Assembly: GCA_903842455.1 (NCBI GenBank)
Contig: CAIMLX010000275.1
Location: 1 to 36,949 of the forward strand
Direction of reading: 5' to 3'
Source of the DNA: an uncultured Hyphomicrobiales bacterium
Lineage (GTDB): Bacteria; Pseudomonadota; Alphaproteobacteria; Rhizobiales; Devosiaceae
DNA: 36,949 nt
Part shown: positions 1 through 8,366 of the stretch, piece by piece
Layout: each line of letters begins with the position of its first letter
How positions within the stretch are numbered: position 1 is the first letter of the stretch
Made by a program: the position numbers and the translations under genes
The notes under the pieces: generated by a model
Told to the model about the DNA's origin: nothing
The model's database searches: none
The model's input: the letters and a program-made list of their open reading frames with translations, nothing else

Positions 1-249
1 CTTCAGGGCCGAAAAGATGTCATCGGGGCCGAACAGGCGGGGGATCGGCAGCGAGTGGATGCCCAGCGGGGCAAAGGGGCGGAGGCGGTCGAACCGCTCT
101 TGGCTCAACGCATCGGTGTGGAGGCTGTCGGCGACGATGCCCACCTGATGGCCGCGAGCGGCCAGTTCGCGCGTCAGGTCCTGGACGTGGCGGAACAGCC
201 CGCCGACGGGGGCGCGGAGAATCTGGAGGATGCGAAGCGGCTCGGTCAT
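1..249 (-). CDS. Glycosyltransferase family 4, N-terminal part (cut by window edge)
   Basis: The first 83 codons of a gene that runs off the left edge. It starts with MTEPLRILQILRAPVGGLFR, followed by HVQDLTRELAARGHQVGIVA. The pattern (beta strand, a glycine-rich loop with GGLFRHV, then a helix and a second strand ending in VAD) is the N-terminal Rossmann half of GT4 glycosyltransferases, which transfer sugars from nucleotide donors during polysaccharide synthesis. The donor-binding C-terminal half is outside the window. The neighbouring export lipoprotein and chain-length protein suggest a role in exopolysaccharide assembly at the cytoplasmic face of the membrane. The sugar specificity cannot be told. 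The start is the ATG complementary to 247-249. Confidence 0.75.
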   Translation of the reverse strand, partial: MTEPLRILQILRAPVGGLFRHVQDLTRELAARGHQVGIVADSLHTDALSQERFDRLRPFAPLGIHSLPIPRLFGPDDIFSALK

Positions 250-372
250 GCCAAAGGCTTACGCGGGCGGGAGTTGCCGAATGCTTGCTGGCGAACTGCG
301 GGTTGGGGCGATGGTGAATGGAGTGTTGGCTGTGGCGGTAAACCGCCCGTCCCATAATCCCCGACGTAGCGG

Positions 373-385
373 ACCGACGGTCGGT
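373..385. repeat. Short palindrome between the GT4 gene and the export lipoprotein gene
   Basis: ACCGAC-G-GTCGGT is a 13-bp interrupted palindrome just beyond the stop codon of the export lipoprotein gene and upstream of the GT4 start. It could be a weak stem in the intergenic transcript or an operator for the GT4 gene. No T-run follows it, so a terminator is not supported. Confidence 0.3.
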
Positions 386-398
386 GACCGAGGCGTAG

Positions 399-959
399 TT
401 ACAGCCAGCGTTCCGAGATGACGATGGTGTCGCCGGGGAAGACGGGGAAGTCGAGGTTGACCGACCCCTTCACCATCTCCTCGCCCTGCCGGCGGTAGAG
501 GATGGCCCTGGAGCGGTCGGCGGTGTCGGAGAAGCCGCCGGCGGTGCTGATCGCGGCGCGGATGCTCATGCCGTAGACGTAAGGGAACTGGCCGCCGTTC
601 TTGACGGCGCCCTGGATGTAGAAGGGCCGGTAGGTCTCGATTTCGACGGCGACGCTCGGCTCGCGGATATAGCCGGCGGCGAGGGCGGCGGTGATGGCCG
701 CGGCAGCCATCTGGGTGGTCTTGCCGCGGACGGCGACGGTGCCAATCAGGGGCAGGGCGAGGCTGCCATTGTCATCGACGCGGAAGCTGCGGGTGAGTTC
801 GGCCTCGCCATAGACGGTGACCCGCACCACGTCGCCGGTATCGAGGGCGTAGGGGCCCTTGGTCTCGACGAAATAGGTGGCCGGGCGCGCGTTTAGCGCG
901 CAGGCGGACACCGCCAGCGGCAACAGGAACATGAGTAGAAACAAACGCAGCCAACGCAT
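399..959 (-). CDS. Polysaccharide export outer-membrane lipoprotein (Wza/GumB/KpsD type)
   Basis: A 186-residue lipoprotein. The first 20 residues form a lipoprotein signal peptide ending in the lipobox LAVSAC, with Cys20 the predicted lipidation site. The mature part starts with a Poly_export domain (DTGDVVRVTVYGEAELTRSF, then GSLALPLIGTVAVRGKT), followed by an SLBB-like segment with FYIQGAVKNGGQFPYVYGMS. It is short compared with Wza (about 380 residues) and matches the short alphaproteobacterial ExoF/GumB-like form with a single SLBB repeat and no obvious C-terminal amphipathic helix. Family knowledge places it as the outer-membrane channel partner of a polysaccharide co-polymerase. That partner is encoded divergently from 1127, so both probably share the regulatory region 960-1126. 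Confidence 0.88.
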   Translation of the reverse strand: MRWLRLFLLMFLLPLAVSACALNARPATYFVETKGPYALDTGDVVRVTVYGEAELTRSFRVDDNGSLALPLIGTVAVRGKTTQMAAAAITAALAAGYIREPSVAVEIETYRPFYIQGAVKNGGQFPYVYGMSIRAAISTAGGFSDTADRSRAILYRRQGEEMVKGSVNLDFPVFPGDTIVISERWL

Positions 960-1126
960 GGCCAGACCTGAAACTCGGAACCGATCGGAGCCACAGGATG
1001 CCGGGGCATGGTTAACATTTGGCTTAGAAGCGATTGATGGCGTTGCAGTTTGCGCGATCGCTTAACCGGATGGTTACCACACTGAGGCAGGATTTAGCTC
1101 AAGTTGCGTGAGTTCCGAGCTGTGTC

Positions 1127-3178
1127 ATGAGTACCGATTACCAGCCTGCCGACGATAACCTGCGGATGGATGCCGGCGGTCTGCTGCGCGCCATCTGGGT
1201 GCGCCTGCCCAGGATCGTGCTGGTCACGGCGCTGCTGCTGGCGGCCACCTTTGCGATCCTCATGTTCGTTCCCAAGACCTTCGAGAGCTCGGCGAGCCTG
1301 CTGGTCGAGGCGCGCGACAGTTCCTACACCCGGTCGGCCGCCGATACCGGCGCGTCCTCCGGCAGTTCGGTGAATGCCGAGGCCCTGATTTCGAGCCAGA
1401 TCGAGCTGATCAAGTCGCGTGACCTGCTGCTGGAAGTGGTGGACAGCCAGAAGCTGCGCTCGGTGCCGGAGTTTTCGGGCGCAGGTTTCAACCCGATCGC
1501 TAGCGTGCTGGCACTCACCGGGCGGAAGCCGGAGGCCCGGAGCCTCGATGAAACCGTGCTCGCCAATCTCTCCGACCGGATGACGGTGATCCGCGAGCGT
1601 GACTCAGCGGTGATCTCCGTGTTCGTCCGCTCGACCGATCCGGAACTGGCGGCCAGCATCGCCAACGCCGTGGCCGAGGCGCACGTGGCGCGCCGGGCAG
1701 CGCAGTCGGTGGCCGACACCACCGACGCCAAGATCTGGCTGCAGGGCGAGATCGACAAGCTGCGCACCAAGGTGAACGCCGCCGACAAGCGCGTCGCCGA
1801 CTACAAGGTCGAAAACGGGCTGTTCGTCGGCTCGAACGCCACGCCGGTCACCGACCAGGCGCTGTCGACGGTTACCCAGCAGATCGCCGATGCACAGCAG
1901 AAGAAGAACGACGCGCTGTCGCGGGCCGAACTGATCCGCGGGCTGGTGCAATCCGGGCAGCCGCTCGACGGCGTGTCCGACGTGCGCAATTCGGTGGTGA
2001 TTTCAAGCCTGCTGCAAACGAGCGCCAACCTCCAGGCCGAGCTGGCGCAGCGGTCAACGACACTGCTCAATGGGCATCCGACGATCAAGGCGCTGAGGGC
2101 GCAGGTGGCCGAACTCGATTCCCAGATCCGGGCCGAGAGCCGCAAGGTGGCCGACTCGCTCGAGGCCGAGGCCAGCGTGCAGGCCGACCTCGAGCAGAAG
2201 CTGCGCGACGAACTGACCCGGGCGCAGATCGCCTCGGGCGATGCGACGCAGGGCGGCGTGACGCTCGACGGGTTGCAGCGCGAGGCCAAGGCCCAGCGCG
2301 ACCTGCTCGAAACCTATCTCGCCCGCTTCAACGATGCCGAAGCGCGCTCGGTCGCCACGTCGGCGCTGCCGGATGTGCGGATCGTCGCTGAAGCGGCGGC
2401 GTCGGCCGTGCCCAGTTCGCCCAAGACGGCGCTGATCCTTGGAGCCGTCGGCTTCGTGGCGCTGGTACTGCAGGCGGGCGCAGTGCTGTTCGGCGAACTG
2501 ATGTCGGGCCGGGCGCTGATCGAGCGCCAGGCCTACGCGGCGGTCGAAGAAGCGATGCTGACCGATGATGCGGACGCCGCGGCCGAGCCCGAAGCTGCCA
2601 TTCCGATGCCCAAGCCGACCGGCTCCCCGCGCGACGATCTGGGGCGCCTGTCCGAGGCGGTGAGCGGCCGGCAGTTGCGTACCGTGCTGCTGGCCAATGT
2701 CGGCGAGCGCGACGAGGTTACGCTGGTGATCGACCGGCTGGTCGAGGACGCATTGAACGCGGGACTGAGCTGCGTCGTGGTGGACGCGGGCAGCGGCGAC
2801 ATTTCACAAGCGCAGGGGTTGTCTGACCTCGCGGCGGAGCGCTGCGATTACGGCGACGTGGTGCAGCGGGCATCGGAAGATCTGGCCGAGGTCAGCTGGG
2901 GACGGCTCGCCACGATCGACCGTCGGTCGGCGCGGCCGGCGACGCTGGTCGAAGCGCTGGCCGACATCTATCATGTGGTCATCGTCGATACGGGCCGGGT
3001 GGGAATGACGTCGAGCTTGCCGCTGTTTGCCGACATCCGCGCCGGCGTGGTGCTGGTCGCGGCCGATACGGCCTCGGTACAGTCGGTGGTGGCCGCGCGG
3101 GCCGACATCAAGTCGCTGGGCCTCGAGGTCGGGCGCGTCGTGACGCTGCCGACTGAGCGGGTCGCGGCGGTCGCGTAG
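1127..3178 (+). CDS. Wzc/GumC-like polysaccharide co-polymerase with degenerate BY-kinase domain
   Basis: A 683-residue inner-membrane protein. It has a Wzz domain, a first membrane segment at about residues 30-48, a long periplasmic coiled-coil region at about 190-400 rich in Glu, Gln and Ala, and a second membrane segment at about 436-457. The C-terminal cytoplasmic part (about 515-683) aligns by position with the bacterial tyrosine kinase (BY-kinase) domain. The Walker A glycine-lysine-serine/threonine is missing: NVGERDEVTL stands where GEGKST is expected. The A' motif reads VVVDAGSGD and the Walker B-like strand VVIVDTGRV, and there is no C-terminal tyrosine cluster. ATP-dependent autophosphorylation is therefore unlikely, and the domain may serve only for assembly or partner binding. 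The family controls chain length and export of exopolysaccharide. The next gene begins 8 bases downstream, which suggests one transcript. Confidence 0.85.
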   Translation: MSTDYQPADDNLRMDAGGLLRAIWVRLPRIVLVTALLLAATFAILMFVPKTFESSASLLVEARDSSYTRSAADTGASSGSSVNAEALISSQIELIKSRDLLLEVVDSQKLRSVPEFSGAGFNPIASVLALTGRKPEARSLDETVLANLSDRMTVIRERDSAVISVFVRSTDPELAASIANAVAEAHVARRAAQSVADTTDAKIWLQGEIDKLRTKVNAADKRVADYKVENGLFVGSNATPVTDQALSTVTQQIADAQQKKNDALSRAELIRGLVQSGQPLDGVSDVRNSVVISSLLQTSANLQAELAQRSTTLLNGHPTIKALRAQVAELDSQIRAESRKVADSLEAEASVQADLEQKLRDELTRAQIASGDATQGGVTLDGLQREAKAQRDLLETYLARFNDAEARSVATSALPDVRIVAEAAASAVPSSPKTALILGAVGFVALVLQAGAVLFGELMSGRALIERQAYAAVEEAMLTDDADAAAEPEAAIPMPKPTGSPRDDLGRLSEAVSGRQLRTVLLANVGERDEVTLVIDRLVEDALNAGLSCVVVDAGSGDISQAQGLSDLAAERCDYGDVVQRASEDLAEVSWGRLATIDRRSARPATLVEALADIYHVVIVDTGRVGMTSSLPLFADIRAGVVLVAADTASVQSVVAARADIKSLGLEVGRVVTLPTERVAAVA

Positions 3179-3185
3179 CGGCGTG

Positions 3186-4223
3186 ATGGCGGGGCTGCGC
3201 TACACGGCGATCGGCGCCGCCTTCGAACTGCTCTGGGCCTCGCAACTGCCGTGGCTGGTGCGCCGGCTGTCAAAGGCGCAGGGCGTGATCTTCACGCTGC
3301 ACCGGGTGCTGCCCGACGACCCGGCAGACTTTTCGCCCAACGCCATCCTGCAGGTGAAACCGGACTACCTGGATTTTGTCATCAAGCGGGTGCGCAAGCT
3401 CGGGCTCGACATTGTCGACCTCGACGAGGCGATCCGGCGGATCGAAAGCAACGAGCCTTCGAAGAAGTTTGTGGTTCTCACCTTCGACGATGCGTACCGC
3501 GACAACCTGCGCTTCGCGCTGCCGATCCTGCGGCAGAACCAGTGCCCGTTTACCCTCTATGTGCCGACCGCGCTGGTTGATGGGGTAGGAGAGGTGTGGT
3601 GGCAGGCGCTCGAGGACATCGTTGCGGGGCAGAACGCCCTCGCGGTGACTGACGCCAACGGCGACACCACCTACCTGCCGAGCGCGACCGAGGAAGAAAA
3701 GAACGCCGCCTACGATACGCTCTACCGGCGCATGCGGGCGATGCCGGAGCCTGAGCGCGTGGCGCTGATCCGCGAGCTGGCGCAGCAGTACGGGTTCGAC
3801 CTGGCCAGGCAGTGCCGTGAACTGATCATGGACTGGACGGAGCTGCGGAGCTTCTCGGCCGATCAACTCTGCACCATCGGGGCGCACACGGTGCATCACT
3901 ACGAGCTGGCCAAGCTCACGGCGGCGGAAGCGCGGGTGGAGATCGACCAGTCGATCAGGATCATCAAGGCGCAGTTCGGCAAGGCGCCGGTGCACCTGAG
4001 CTATCCCATCGGCGCGACCAGTTCCGCGGGGCCGCGGGAGTTCGGGCTGGCGCGCGACCTCGGGCTGCGCTCGGCGGTGACGACGCGGCCGGGCGGGCTC
4101 TACGCGCACCACCGTAACACTCTCCACGCGCTGCCCCGGGTATCGCTGAACGGCAGGTTCCAGTCGAAGAGATACGTCGATGTGTTTGCCACGCCAGCGA
4201 TTTTTTCGTTCGCGAAGGTGTAG
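3186..4223 (+). CDS. Polysaccharide deacetylase family protein (NodB-like, CE4)
   Basis: A 345-residue protein from the ATG at 3186; an in-frame GTG at 3183 is the alternative. The NodB homology core is visible. Motif 1 is TFDD at about residues 99-102, containing the catalytic base and a metal-binding Asp. Motif 2 is HTVHH at about 234-238, with the two metal-binding histidines of the H-[ST]-x-x-H motif. Motif 3 is HLSYPIGATSS further on. CE4 enzymes remove N- or O-acetyl groups from sugars using a divalent metal. No cleavable signal peptide is clear. It lies 8 bases after the chain-length gene on the same strand, so a role in trimming acetyl groups from the exopolysaccharide or its lipid-linked precursor is a reasonable inference. 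The substrate cannot be told from the sequence. Confidence 0.85.
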   Translation: MAGLRYTAIGAAFELLWASQLPWLVRRLSKAQGVIFTLHRVLPDDPADFSPNAILQVKPDYLDFVIKRVRKLGLDIVDLDEAIRRIESNEPSKKFVVLTFDDAYRDNLRFALPILRQNQCPFTLYVPTALVDGVGEVWWQALEDIVAGQNALAVTDANGDTTYLPSATEEEKNAAYDTLYRRMRAMPEPERVALIRELAQQYGFDLARQCRELIMDWTELRSFSADQLCTIGAHTVHHYELAKLTAAEARVEIDQSIRIIKAQFGKAPVHLSYPIGATSSAGPREFGLARDLGLRSAVTTRPGGLYAHHRNTLHALPRVSLNGRFQSKRYVDVFATPAIFSFAKV

Positions 4224-4267
4224 CCGGAACGTTACGCGTCGGGGTGTTGCAGGCCACGAAGCCCGCG

Positions 4268-4474
4268 CTACGCGTCGGGCCTCGACATCCAGCGGATGAT
4301 CCAGCTGGCGGGGAAGAACCAGCAGACGCCGGTCACCGCGAAGAACACGATCAGCACGTACCAGGGCTGGCCTTCGAGGAAGCTCGTATAGAGCCAGAGC
4401 ACCGCGCCCGAGTAGACGAACACCGAGCCGATGATGAACAGGGTGCCGAGCAGTTTGCGGTTGGACTGGGTCAT
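4268..4474 (-). CDS. DUF2842 small membrane protein
   Basis: A 68-residue protein starting MTQSNRKLLGTLFIIGSVFV. It has two hydrophobic membrane spans (about residues 8-29 and 38-60) and ends in the WIIRWMSRPDA-type tail. This two-span layout with the PASWIIRWM segment is typical of DUF2842, a family found in alphaproteobacteria whose function is unknown. An upstream in-frame ATG would add 24 unlikely residues that overlap the opposite gene, so the ATG complementary to 4472-4474 is preferred. It diverges from the heme A synthase gene with about 80 bases between the starts. Confidence 0.75.
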   Translation of the reverse strand: MTQSNRKLLGTLFIIGSVFVYSGAVLWLYTSFLEGQPWYVLIVFFAVTGVCWFFPASWIIRWMSRPDA

Positions 4475-4557
4475 CGCGGGGCCGTGATTATGTGCGGCAA
4501 TGGGGCCGTTGCGCGGCTCGCCGGAGGGGAGTAGTTCGGCGCGCAAAGGATATCATC

Positions 4558-5619
4558 TTGGCTTTGAGCGCAACTGCACAAACTGTCCCGGCCACCCGGA
4601 TCGAAGGCGACCGCCTGAAGCCGGTCCGCATCTGGCTTTATGTGATGGCCTTCCTCGTGCTCTGCATGGTGGTGGTCGGCGGGGCGACGCGGCTGACCGA
4701 ATCCGGCCTGTCGATCACCGAATGGGCGCCGGTGGCCGGCACCATCCCGCCGCTCACCGATGCCGACTGGGCGGCCGAGTTCGAGGCCTACAAGCAGATC
4801 CCGCAGGGTGTGCAGAACGGCTGGATGGGGATCGAAGACTTCAAGTTGATCTTCTGGTGGGAGTGGGCCCATCGCTTCCTCGGCCGGGTGCTCGGTGTGG
4901 CATTTGCTGTGCCGTTCGTGGTGTTTCTGTTCCAGCGCCGGTTCAGCTGGAACCTGGCCGGGCCGCTGGCGGGCCTGTTCGTGCTGGGCGGGCTGCAGGG
5001 CGCGATCGGCTGGTGGATGGTGAGTTCGGGTCTGAGCCAGCTCACCTCGGTATCGCAGTACCGGCTGGCGACGCACCTGTTTGCGGCATCGCTGCTGCTG
5101 CTGGCGCTGGTGTGGGTGGCGCGGCGGCTGGAGCCGCGGGCGTCGTCGGGTGCGATTTCCACGCCGGCGGGTTGGCCGATCTGGGTCCTGCTCGTGCTGA
5201 TCGAGGTGCAGATCGTGGCCGGTGCCTTCGTCGCCGGGCTCGACGCCGGGATGGGCTACAATACCTGGCCGCTGATGGAGGGGGCGCTGATCCCGAGGGG
5301 GCTCGATGTCATCGATCCGTTCTGGAAGAACCTGTTCGAGAACGCCCTGACGGTGCAGTTCAACCACCGCATGCTTGCCTACGGCCTCGTCGCCTATGTC
5401 GGCTGGCTGCTGTGGCGGCAGTTCAAGCAGGGCGGATTTGCCGGCATGCATGGCTGGCTGCCGCGGATCGCCGTGCTCACCGGCCTGCAGGTGCTGCTTG
5501 GCATTCTGACGCTGGTCTATCGCGTGCCGATCTCGCTGGCGCTGGGGCACCAGGCGCTGGCTTTCATGCTGGCCGGAGCAACGATCGCCTACCTGGCGGA
5601 CACCGCACCGCGGAAATGA
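4558..5619 (+). CDS. ctaA: Heme A synthase, COX15/CtaA type
   Basis: A 353-residue integral membrane enzyme that oxidises the C8 methyl group of heme O to make heme A for aa3-type cytochrome oxidases. It has eight predicted membrane segments arranged as two four-helix halves. The heme-ligand histidines sit in the motifs EWAHRFLGR (first half) and FNHRMLAYG (second half), with a further pair in RLATHLFAA and LGHQALAFM. The N-terminal VGGATRLTESGLSITEWAPV stretch is a hallmark of the COX15 type. I place the start at the TTG at 4558 because AAAGGA lies 7 bases upstream; this gives the N-terminus M-ALSATAQ. The in-frame ATG at 4492 would add 22 arginine-rich residues and has no ribosome site. Confidence 0.92.
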   Translation: MALSATAQTVPATRIEGDRLKPVRIWLYVMAFLVLCMVVVGGATRLTESGLSITEWAPVAGTIPPLTDADWAAEFEAYKQIPQGVQNGWMGIEDFKLIFWWEWAHRFLGRVLGVAFAVPFVVFLFQRRFSWNLAGPLAGLFVLGGLQGAIGWWMVSSGLSQLTSVSQYRLATHLFAASLLLLALVWVARRLEPRASSGAISTPAGWPIWVLLVLIEVQIVAGAFVAGLDAGMGYNTWPLMEGALIPRGLDVIDPFWKNLFENALTVQFNHRMLAYGLVAYVGWLLWRQFKQGGFAGMHGWLPRIAVLTGLQVLLGILTLVYRVPISLALGHQALAFMLAGATIAYLADTAPRK

Positions 5620-5666
5620 CAGCTGCGCGAAGCCACGAGTGCCATTAATATCAATGACTTAGCATG

Positions 5667-5682
5667 TGGTATCATAATACCA
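5667..5682. promoter_or_regulatory. Palindrome upstream of the rplM-rpsI promoter
   Basis: TGGTAT-CATA-ATACCA is a perfect inverted repeat with 6-base arms in an AT-rich stretch, about 40 bases upstream of the -35 element of the ribosomal operon. It resembles a dimeric repressor site, for example of the GntR type, but no regulator gene lies nearby. It could also be a structural feature. There is no T-run, so it is not a terminator for ctaA. Confidence 0.35.
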
Positions 5683-5723
5683 ACGTGGCAAGTGATTGAT
5701 TTATATAGTGAAAATCTTCCTGC

Positions 5724-5752
5724 TTGACGCACCTGCGCATCGCTCGTATATC
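5724..5752 (+). promoter_or_regulatory. Sigma-70-type promoter of rplM-rpsI
   Basis: TTGACG at 5724-5729 and TATATC at 5747-5752 are separated by 17 bases, very close to the housekeeping consensus. The region upstream is AT-rich, as expected for a strong ribosomal-protein promoter. The predicted transcript starts near 5759 and would have a leader of about 47 bases before the rplM ATG, including AAGGA at 5792-5796. Confidence 0.7.
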
Positions 5753-5805
5753 CGCGCCACGAAATCCGGGCATGGGTCGCCTGTCCGTCTCAAGGAAAAC
5801 AACGA

Positions 5806-6270
5806 ATGAGCACCTTCTCGGTCAAGCCGAGCGAGATCAACAAGAAGTGGGTGTTGATCGACGCCAAGGACCTGGTGGTGGGCCGTGTTGCCTCCATCAT
5901 CGCGATGCGCCTGCGTGGCAAGCATCTGCCCACCTACACGCCGCACATGGATATGGGCGACAATGTCATCGTCATCAACGCCGAAAAGGTGAAGCTGACG
6001 GGCAAGAAGCTCGACCAGCGCCGCTTCTACTGGCACACCGGCTATCCCGGCGGCATCAAGGACCGTACGCAGCGCCAGCTGCTCGAGGGCCGTTTCCCCG
6101 AGCGCGTGCTCGAGAACGCCGTGCGCCGCATGATCCCCGAGGGTCCGCTCGGCCGCAAGCAGTACGGCAACCTGCGCGTCTACGCTGGTGACGTCCACCC
6201 GCATGAGGCTCAGACGCCCGAGACGCTCGACGTCGCCTCGTTCAACTCAAAGAATGTGAGGGCCAAGTAA
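5806..6270 (+). CDS. rplM: 50S ribosomal protein L13
   Basis: A 154-residue protein with the typical L13 fold: [20 protein letters not shown] at the N-terminus, then [19 protein letters not shown] and the signature [20 protein letters not shown]. It binds 23S rRNA early in assembly of the large subunit. The length is normal for alphaproteobacteria, which have a C-terminal extension beyond the E. coli protein. AAGGA lies 9 bases before the ATG. The stop codon overlaps the start of rpsI (TAATG), so the two genes are translated as a pair, as in most bacteria. Confidence 0.97.
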   Translation: MSTFSVKPSEINKKWVLIDAKDLVVGRVASIIAMRLRGKHLPTYTPHMDMGDNVIVINAEKVKLTGKKLDQRRFYWHTGYPGGIKDRTQRQLLEGRFPERVLENAVRRMIPEGPLGRKQYGNLRVYAGDVHPHEAQTPETLDVASFNSKNVRAK

Positions 6271-6755
6271 TGGCCGATACCATCAACTCCCTCGAAGACC
6301 TGGGCACGTCGACCGTTGCCGCCGCCGTCGTCAACGACGCGCCGGTACATGTCCAGAAGCTCGACAAGGAAGGCCGCGCCTACGCCACCGGCAAGCGCAA
6401 GAACGCCATCGCCCGCGTCTGGATCAAGCCGGGTGCCGGCAAGATCACCGTCAACGGCAAGGAGTTCAACGCCTTCTTCGCCCGCCCGGTGCTCCAGATG
6501 GTGCTCCAGCAGCCGATCGTCGCCGCGTCGCGCGTCGAGCAGTATGACGTGATTGCCACCGTTTCGGGCGGCGGTCTGTCGGGACAGGCCGGTGCGGTTC
6601 GCCACGGCATCTCCAAGGCGCTCACCTATTTCGAGCCCGAGCTGCGCAGCGTGCTGAAGGCCGGCGGCTTCCTCACCCGCGACAGCCGCGTGGTGGAACG
6701 CAAGAAGTACGGCAAGGCCAAGGCCCGCAAGAGCTTCCAGTTCTCGAAGCGCTAA
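6270..6755 (+). CDS. rpsI: 30S ribosomal protein S9
   Basis: A 161-residue protein. The S9 core begins at [18 protein letters not shown] and ends with the conserved tail [17 protein letters not shown], whose C-terminal residues reach into the P-site of the ribosome. The first 35 or so residues are an acidic extension common in alphaproteobacterial S9. Its ATG overlaps the TAA of rplM by one base. A strong hairpin with a T-run follows from 6777, so the rplM-rpsI operon ends here. Confidence 0.97.
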   Translation: MADTINSLEDLGTSTVAAAVVNDAPVHVQKLDKEGRAYATGKRKNAIARVWIKPGAGKITVNGKEFNAFFARPVLQMVLQQPIVAASRVEQYDVIATVSGGGLSGQAGAVRHGISKALTYFEPELRSVLKAGGFLTRDSRVVERKKYGKAKARKSFQFSKR

Positions 6756-6776
6756 GCGTCTGCACACCCGAATTAT

Positions 6777-6811
6777 GCAAGGGCCGGAGCAATCCGGCCC
6801 TTTTGCTTTTT
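6777..6811 (+). terminator. Rho-independent terminator of rplM-rpsI
   Basis: GGGCCGGA (6781-6788), loop GCAA, TCCGGCCC (6793-6800), then TTTTGCTTTTT. An 8-bp GC-rich stem with a tetraloop and T-rich tail is a textbook intrinsic terminator. The stop of the convergent DUF2264 gene lies directly after the T-run. Confidence 0.88.
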
Positions 6812-8193
6812 CAGGGTCGAAGCGGGTAGGGGGCGAGGGCTGTGTAAACCTCGGCTTCATACGCTGCGGCGTGGTTATTCGGACGCCTCGGGCGGCCTTG
6901 CAGGTACTCGGAGAGCCGCCGGCCCAACGTGAATGGCCGTAGCCGGGGATCGTTTCCGGCGTTGCTGGGAATGGTGATGCGGATGTCGCCGTTCGTCGCA
7001 TCCCCATCGATGCGCCAGCCCAGTTCCGGCAGGTCGAGCCGGTAATCGCCCCGTTCGATTGGCAGCGGGGTAGCGGGCGCGGTCCAGAACGCAGATTCCG
7101 CCGGGTCCAGCAGGGCGGGGATCAGCGAGCGAAGGCCCCAGTGACTGCTGCCCGGGCCGGAATAGTTGTCCAGTACCCGCGGATCGTCGTGGAAGTAGCC
7201 CTGCGTCAGGGTGCCGTCGCGCAGGGCGCCGTTGGCAACGAAATAGCGCCACACGCAATCGAGGCCGCGACGGGCTACGCCGAGACGCTCGGGCGACGGG
7301 TCCACCCAGGTTGCGAGAACCAGTGGGGTTGGAACCGCGGTGCGGTAGCACACACTGCGGCCCATGATGGGTATGCCCCGTGGGCTGATCAGGTGCGCGG
7401 TCAGATCGGCCGAATCGAGCACTACCTGGCGCAGGAAGTCGGGGTCGAAACCGGGCTGCATCCGGTGAATCCAGAACAACGGGTAGGTGATCCCCCACGG
7501 ATTGTAGAAATCGACGACGCGCTTCTGCTCGTCGTCGGAGAACCAGCCGTGGCCGAGATAGAAGCGCTTGAACCGATCATATGCCGGGGATGATCCCAGA
7601 GGACGGCCGTCGAGGGCATCGAGCGCGGCCTCGACTACCACCCCGAACAGCAGCCAGTTGTTGGGATAGGGTTCGACCGAAGCGGCTTTGCGCAGCCACG
7701 CGATGAGGTTGCCGCGGACCCGGCTGTCGAGGCGAGGCCAGATCGTGTCGCGGCCGATCCACAAGGTGATGGCGATATCGGCAGATTCGACGATCAGTTG
7801 GTGGCGCCGTCTGGGCTCGGTCCAGAAGGCGGGATGAGCGGGGTCCGAGCCGGCGGAGAGCGCGGAAACCAGCGGCCCTATCAGCGCCTCGCTGCCCTCC
7901 CGGCCGGCGGCAATCCAGGCGGCGAGCAGCGGCGCGGTGCGAGCGAAACCCTCGAGTCCGGTGACGGCGTATCCGTAGACGCTGCCGCGGCCCCGGTAGT
8001 GGATGCGCTCGAAATCCGGTGTCGCTTCAGCCATGAAGCCGTCGCGGAAATAACGGAACAGCGCCTCGTAGCGCGCTTCGTCCGGGGCGGCAGAATCGAG
8101 GAAATCGCTGGCAATGGCGCGGTCGGCCGCCGTGGGCTGCAGCGATGCCGGGCGGTGTTTCAGCCACTGGCGTATCCGTCGAATCCGCTTCAT
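6811..8193 (-). CDS. DUF2264 domain-containing protein
   Basis: A 460-residue protein without a signal peptide or membrane segment. The N-terminal region (about residues 55-110) has YGYAVTGLEGFARTAPLLA. About 100 residues further on is a second marker, SVEPYPNNWLLFGVVVEAAL. These match the DUF2264 family, which is predicted to fold as an alpha/alpha toroid resembling polysaccharide lyases and unsaturated glycoside hydrolases; no reaction is established. An in-frame ATG 16 codons upstream exists, but the start at 8193 has GGAG 6 bases before it. It diverges from a GT4 gene at 8367. The nearby exopolysaccharide genes make a carbohydrate-related role plausible but unproven. Confidence 0.72.
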   Translation of the reverse strand: MKRIRRIRQWLKHRPASLQPTAADRAIASDFLDSAAPDEARYEALFRYFRDGFMAEATPDFERIHYRGRGSVYGYAVTGLEGFARTAPLLAAWIAAGREGSEALIGPLVSALSAGSDPAHPAFWTEPRRRHQLIVESADIAITLWIGRDTIWPRLDSRVRGNLIAWLRKAASVEPYPNNWLLFGVVVEAALDALDGRPLGSSPAYDRFKRFYLGHGWFSDDEQKRVVDFYNPWGITYPLFWIHRMQPGFDPDFLRQVVLDSADLTAHLISPRGIPIMGRSVCYRTAVPTPLVLATWVDPSPERLGVARRGLDCVWRYFVANGALRDGTLTQGYFHDDPRVLDNYSGPGSSHWGLRSLIPALLDPAESAFWTAPATPLPIERGDYRLDLPELGWRIDGDATNGDIRITIPSNAGNDPRLRPFTLGRRLSEYLQGRPRRPNNHAAAYEAEVYTALAPYPLRP

Positions 8194-8366
8194 TTCAGTC
8201 TCCGCTGGGCTGGCGGAACATACAGCGGGAAACTGGTTCACGGCTGGAGTTTTCGGCGGGCAGAATGGATCCCCAGTCCGAAATCGAGGGTTGGGGCATG
8301 GGCTGGCGCGGCTTGCGGTGATCCGATCCCCGCGCTACCGATGACGCCGATAAAAACGAGCAGCAA

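Noticed and set aside
1046-1065. GCGATCGC palindrome between the two polysaccharide genes
   Set aside because: It equals the cyanobacterial HIP1 word, but a single copy in a GC-rich genome is expected by chance.
1010-1076. GGTTAA-like words in the divergent export/chain-length promoter region, considered as CtrA sites
   Set aside because: The spacing does not match TTAA-N7-TTAA.
4471-5550. Minus-strand open frame opposite ctaA
   Set aside because: Proline/histidine/glutamine-rich shadow; the plus-strand gene is certain.
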